Source: Candidatus Omnitrophota bacterium (GTDB taxonomy: Bacteria; Omnitrophota; Gorgyraeia; Tantalellales; Tantalellaceae). From it: DNA of 32,537 nt. Made by a program: the position numbers and the translations under genes. The stretch lies in contig WJMG01000007.1 in assembly GCA_014728075.1 (NCBI GenBank), positions 1 to 32,537 of the forward strand, read 5' to 3'. Shown here in pieces: positions 30,682 to 32,537 of the stretch. The stretch's first letter is position 1. The number at the start of each line of letters is the position of its first letter. The notes beneath the pieces are model-generated. The model was not told where the DNA came from. It saw nothing but the letters and a program-made list of their open reading frames with translations, and did not search any database.

Positions 30682-31539
30682 ATGAAACAGATAGTGGTCA
30701 TAAGCGGAAAAGGCGGGACCGGTAAAACAATAGTTACTTCCTCTTTCGCGGCTCTGGCGAAAAATAAAGTAATGGCCGATTGTGATGTCGACGCGGCGGA
30801 CCTGCATCTAATACTCGAACCGGACATAAAGGAAAGGCACATATTCAAAAGCGGCTTCACCGCCCGGGTGAACAGGGAAAAATGCGGGGAATGCGGCAAA
30901 TGCAGAGAGATCTGCAGGTTTGACGCCGTGACGGATGACTTTCGCGTGGACCCCGTTTCCTGCGAAGGCTGTTTTTTCTGCAGCCGCGTATGCCCCGAAG
31001 GCGCCATTGAGATGGTAGAGAACACCACCGGTGAATGGTTCCTCTCCGGCACCCGTTTCGGTCCCATGGTGCACGCTAAACTGGGTGTCGCGGAGGAGAA
31101 TTCGGGGAAACTGGTCACGCTGGTCAGAAACAAGGCAAAAGAGGTCGCGGAAGAAAAAGGATGTGATACCGTGATAATAGACGGATCGCCCGGCACCGGA
31201 TGCCCCGTTATAGCCTCTCTTTCTGGTGTCGACCTGGCCCTTGTGGTTGTCGAACCTACGATGTCGGGTCTTCACGACGCCGACAGGGTTATCCGGGTAG
31301 CGGAAAGGTTCGGGATAAGAACGAGCATGATCATAAACAAATACGACCTTAACATGGAGGTGACTTCCCGGATAGCGGTTTTTTCCGGAGAAAAGGGGAT
31401 AGAGCTCCTGGGTAAGATCCCTTTTGACAGCAAGGTCGTTAGCGCCCTTATCGAGAAAAAGACGACACCCGAGGTGCCCGGCTGCGAGGCGGGAGAAGCG
31501 ATAAGGGAGATATGGGGAAAGATCCTGGTCCGGGTCTAG
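30682..31539 (+). CDS. MinD-superfamily P-loop ATPase with inserted ferredoxin domain, 2
   Basis: The protein has 285 aa with Walker A GKGGTGKTI (about 9-17), inserted clusters CGECGKCREIC (Cys68-78) and CEGCFFCSRVCP (Cys94-104), and DGSPGTGCP. It is a diverged paralogue of the protein at 28453. Such pairs are encoded together with NifX-like proteins in many anaerobes. It starts 9 nt after the flavoprotein gene. The likely role is ATP-dependent cluster or electron transfer within the same system; direct evidence is not visible in the sequence. Confidence 0.95.
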   Translation: MKQIVVISGKGGTGKTIVTSSFAALAKNKVMADCDVDAADLHLILEPDIKERHIFKSGFTARVNREKCGECGKCREICRFDAVTDDFRVDPVSCEGCFFCSRVCPEGAIEMVENTTGEWFLSGTRFGPMVHAKLGVAEENSGKLVTLVRNKAKEVAEEKGCDTVIIDGSPGTGCPVIASLSGVDLALVVVEPTMSGLHDADRVIRVAERFGIRTSMIINKYDLNMEVTSRIAVFSGEKGIELLGKIPFDSKVVSALIEKKTTPEVPGCEAGEAIREIWGKILVRV

Positions 31540-31620
31540 GTTGAGCTTACGGATATCAGGTATCGGTTGTCGGGTGTCTGCCTGCGCCCTATGACCTCCG
31601 AACTTAGACCCGGAATACGC

Positions 31621-31649
31621 TTGACGCTATCAGGCTTGCTCTGTATCAT
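31621..31649 (+). promoter_or_regulatory. Predicted promoter of the DUF89 gene
   Basis: TTGACG, a 17-bp spacer and TATCAT form a near-consensus promoter (5 of 6 in each box). Transcription would begin near 31656, 39 nt before ATG 31695. This suggests that the DUF89 gene can be expressed separately from the cluster upstream. Confidence 0.7.
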
Positions 31650-31694
31650 ATCATATTATTTTTCAAAGAACGATAAAACGCGAAAGAAGCCGGT

Positions 31695-32537
31695 ATGAGG
31701 ACATATCTGGAATGTATACCCTGTTTTTTTAAACAGGCGCTGGAAGCGGCCAGGATCTGCAGCTCGGATCCGGCCGAGCACAAAAAGATACTGGACGAAG
31801 TAGCCGGGCTTATCGGGGGAATATCCCTTGGATCTTCTCCGCCCGAGATGGGCAGGACGATCCACTCGATCATCAAAGAACGCATGCGCGTCCCGGACCC
31901 CTACCGGGAAATAAAGGAAAAAAGCAATAGAATGGCGCTGAGGATATATCCGGGCCTCAAGGAAAAAGTGGCCGGAAGCAGGGACCCCCTTTTAACGGCT
32001 GTTGAACTTGCGGTGGCGGGGAACATAATAGATTATGGGGTAAAGAATACCCTTAATGTCGAGGAGGAGATAGAAAAGATACTCAAAAGAGAGATCGATA
32101 CTATAAAAAAAGAGGACAGCCGTTTTTTCAACTACGGTCTTTTCAGGGAAAAAATGGAAGGCTCAAAAGACATCCTTTACCTGGCGGACAATGCCGGTGA
32201 GGCCGTCTTCGACAGGGTCCTTATAGAAGAGATCGTTTCCATGAAAGGCAAAAAGATCACTTACGCGGTCAAGGAGAGGCCTATAATAAACGACGCTACG
32301 GAAAAAGACGCCCTTGACTGCGGCATAGACCGGATAGCCCGGGTTGTTTCGTCGGGCTCTGACGCTCCGGGAACGGTCCTGCCGTTGTGCTCAAAGGATT
32401 TCCTGGAGCGTTTTGAGAGTGCCGACATGATAATCAGCAAGGGTCAGGGGAATTTCGAGGCGCTTTCGGGAGAGAAACGGCCCGTGTTCTATCTTTTTAT
32501 GGCAAAATGCGCGGTAGTCGTTAAAGATGTCGGATGC
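31695..32537 (+). CDS. DUF89 (ARMT1-like) family protein, 3' end beyond window
   Basis: The frame is open from ATG 31695 to the last base (281 codons seen), so it was omitted from the ORF track. The N-terminal CxxC (MRTYLECIPC), the central LYLADNAGEAVFD with metal-binding Asp/Asn, KERPIINDAT and SKGQGNFEAL are signatures of the DUF89/ARMT1 fold, metal-dependent phosphatases proposed to hydrolyse damaged or sugar phosphates. The prokaryotic form with an N-terminal CxxC often sits beside ferredoxin-type and MinD genes in anaerobes. It has its own promoter 155 nt after the MinD gene. The SD is weak (AAGAAG). Confidence 0.9.
   Translation, partial: MRTYLECIPCFFKQALEAARICSSDPAEHKKILDEVAGLIGGISLGSSPPEMGRTIHSIIKERMRVPDPYREIKEKSNRMALRIYPGLKEKVAGSRDPLLTAVELAVAGNIIDYGVKNTLNVEEEIEKILKREIDTIKKEDSRFFNYGLFREKMEGSKDILYLADNAGEAVFDRVLIEEIVSMKGKKITYAVKERPIINDATEKDALDCGIDRIARVVSSGSDAPGTVLPLCSKDFLERFESADMIISKGQGNFEALSGEKRPVFYLFMAKCAVVVKDVGC

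Overview
The window looks like a chromosome segment of an uncultured, anaerobic, diderm bacterium. GmhA and the HldE-type adenylyltransferase imply heptose-containing LPS, TolC implies an outer membrane, and there is a large set of [4Fe-4S] proteins. The gene mix (DUF1844, AmaP, M16 fusion, DUF5320/NifX-like cluster) and the many genome-specific intergenic palindromes fit a lineage such as Omnitrophota or a relative. That placement is inference, not proof. Nearly all genes are on the + strand in tight, often overlapping operons.

Layout. 1-4.9 kb: end of a MarR regulator, TolC-like outer-membrane protein and RND pump (no adaptor gene inside the window). 5.1-7.7 kb: exported M16 peptidase fusion whose start may be a rare AUC/AUU codon. 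7.8-11.1 kb: MEMO1-family protein, patatin-like lipase, DUF1844 protein and an MprF/AglD-type membrane protein. 11.2-15.3 kb: aroQ, an Xaa-Pro peptidase, efp, accB and accC. 15.3-17.0 kb: AmaP-like anchor, gmhA and the HldE C-terminal-type adenylyltransferase. 17.0-19.7 kb: ThiD2-type protein, thiC and a PfkB kinase. 19.7-20.8 kb: 1.1 kb without protein genes, holding tRNA-Gly(CCC), its terminator, a diverged inverted copy of the tRNA 3' end plus terminator, and several hairpins. 20.8-24.5 kb: small transcription units (EamA, MarC, a possible PD-(D/E)XK protein, HdeD, and a secreted tandem L7/L12-C-like protein). Three of these appear leaderless, driven by extended -10 promoters.

24.8-31.5 kb is the most interesting part. 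A Fur-family regulator with its own Fur box leads a cluster of DUF5320, two NifX/NifB-associated (MRA) proteins, a 54-aa 2[4Fe-4S] ferredoxin missed by the ORF track, a Cys-rich mini-protein, a MinD-type ATPase with inserted ferredoxin domain, a CoA-disulfide-reductase-like flavoprotein and a second ferredoxin-MinD ATPase. A DUF89 protein with its own promoter follows and runs off the window end. The regulator, DUF5320 and mini-protein share the N-terminal tag MPG-x-[ND]-G-x-G. I infer an iron-responsive system for building, carrying or reducing a metal cluster; its product is unknown.

An IS110-family element has inserted in this cluster exactly at the Shine-Dalgarno sequence of the ferredoxin gene. 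Its 5' non-coding region folds into three hairpins with internal loops. One loop matches the left target flank (10 nt) and another matches the right IS end (7 nt), as expected of a bridge RNA.
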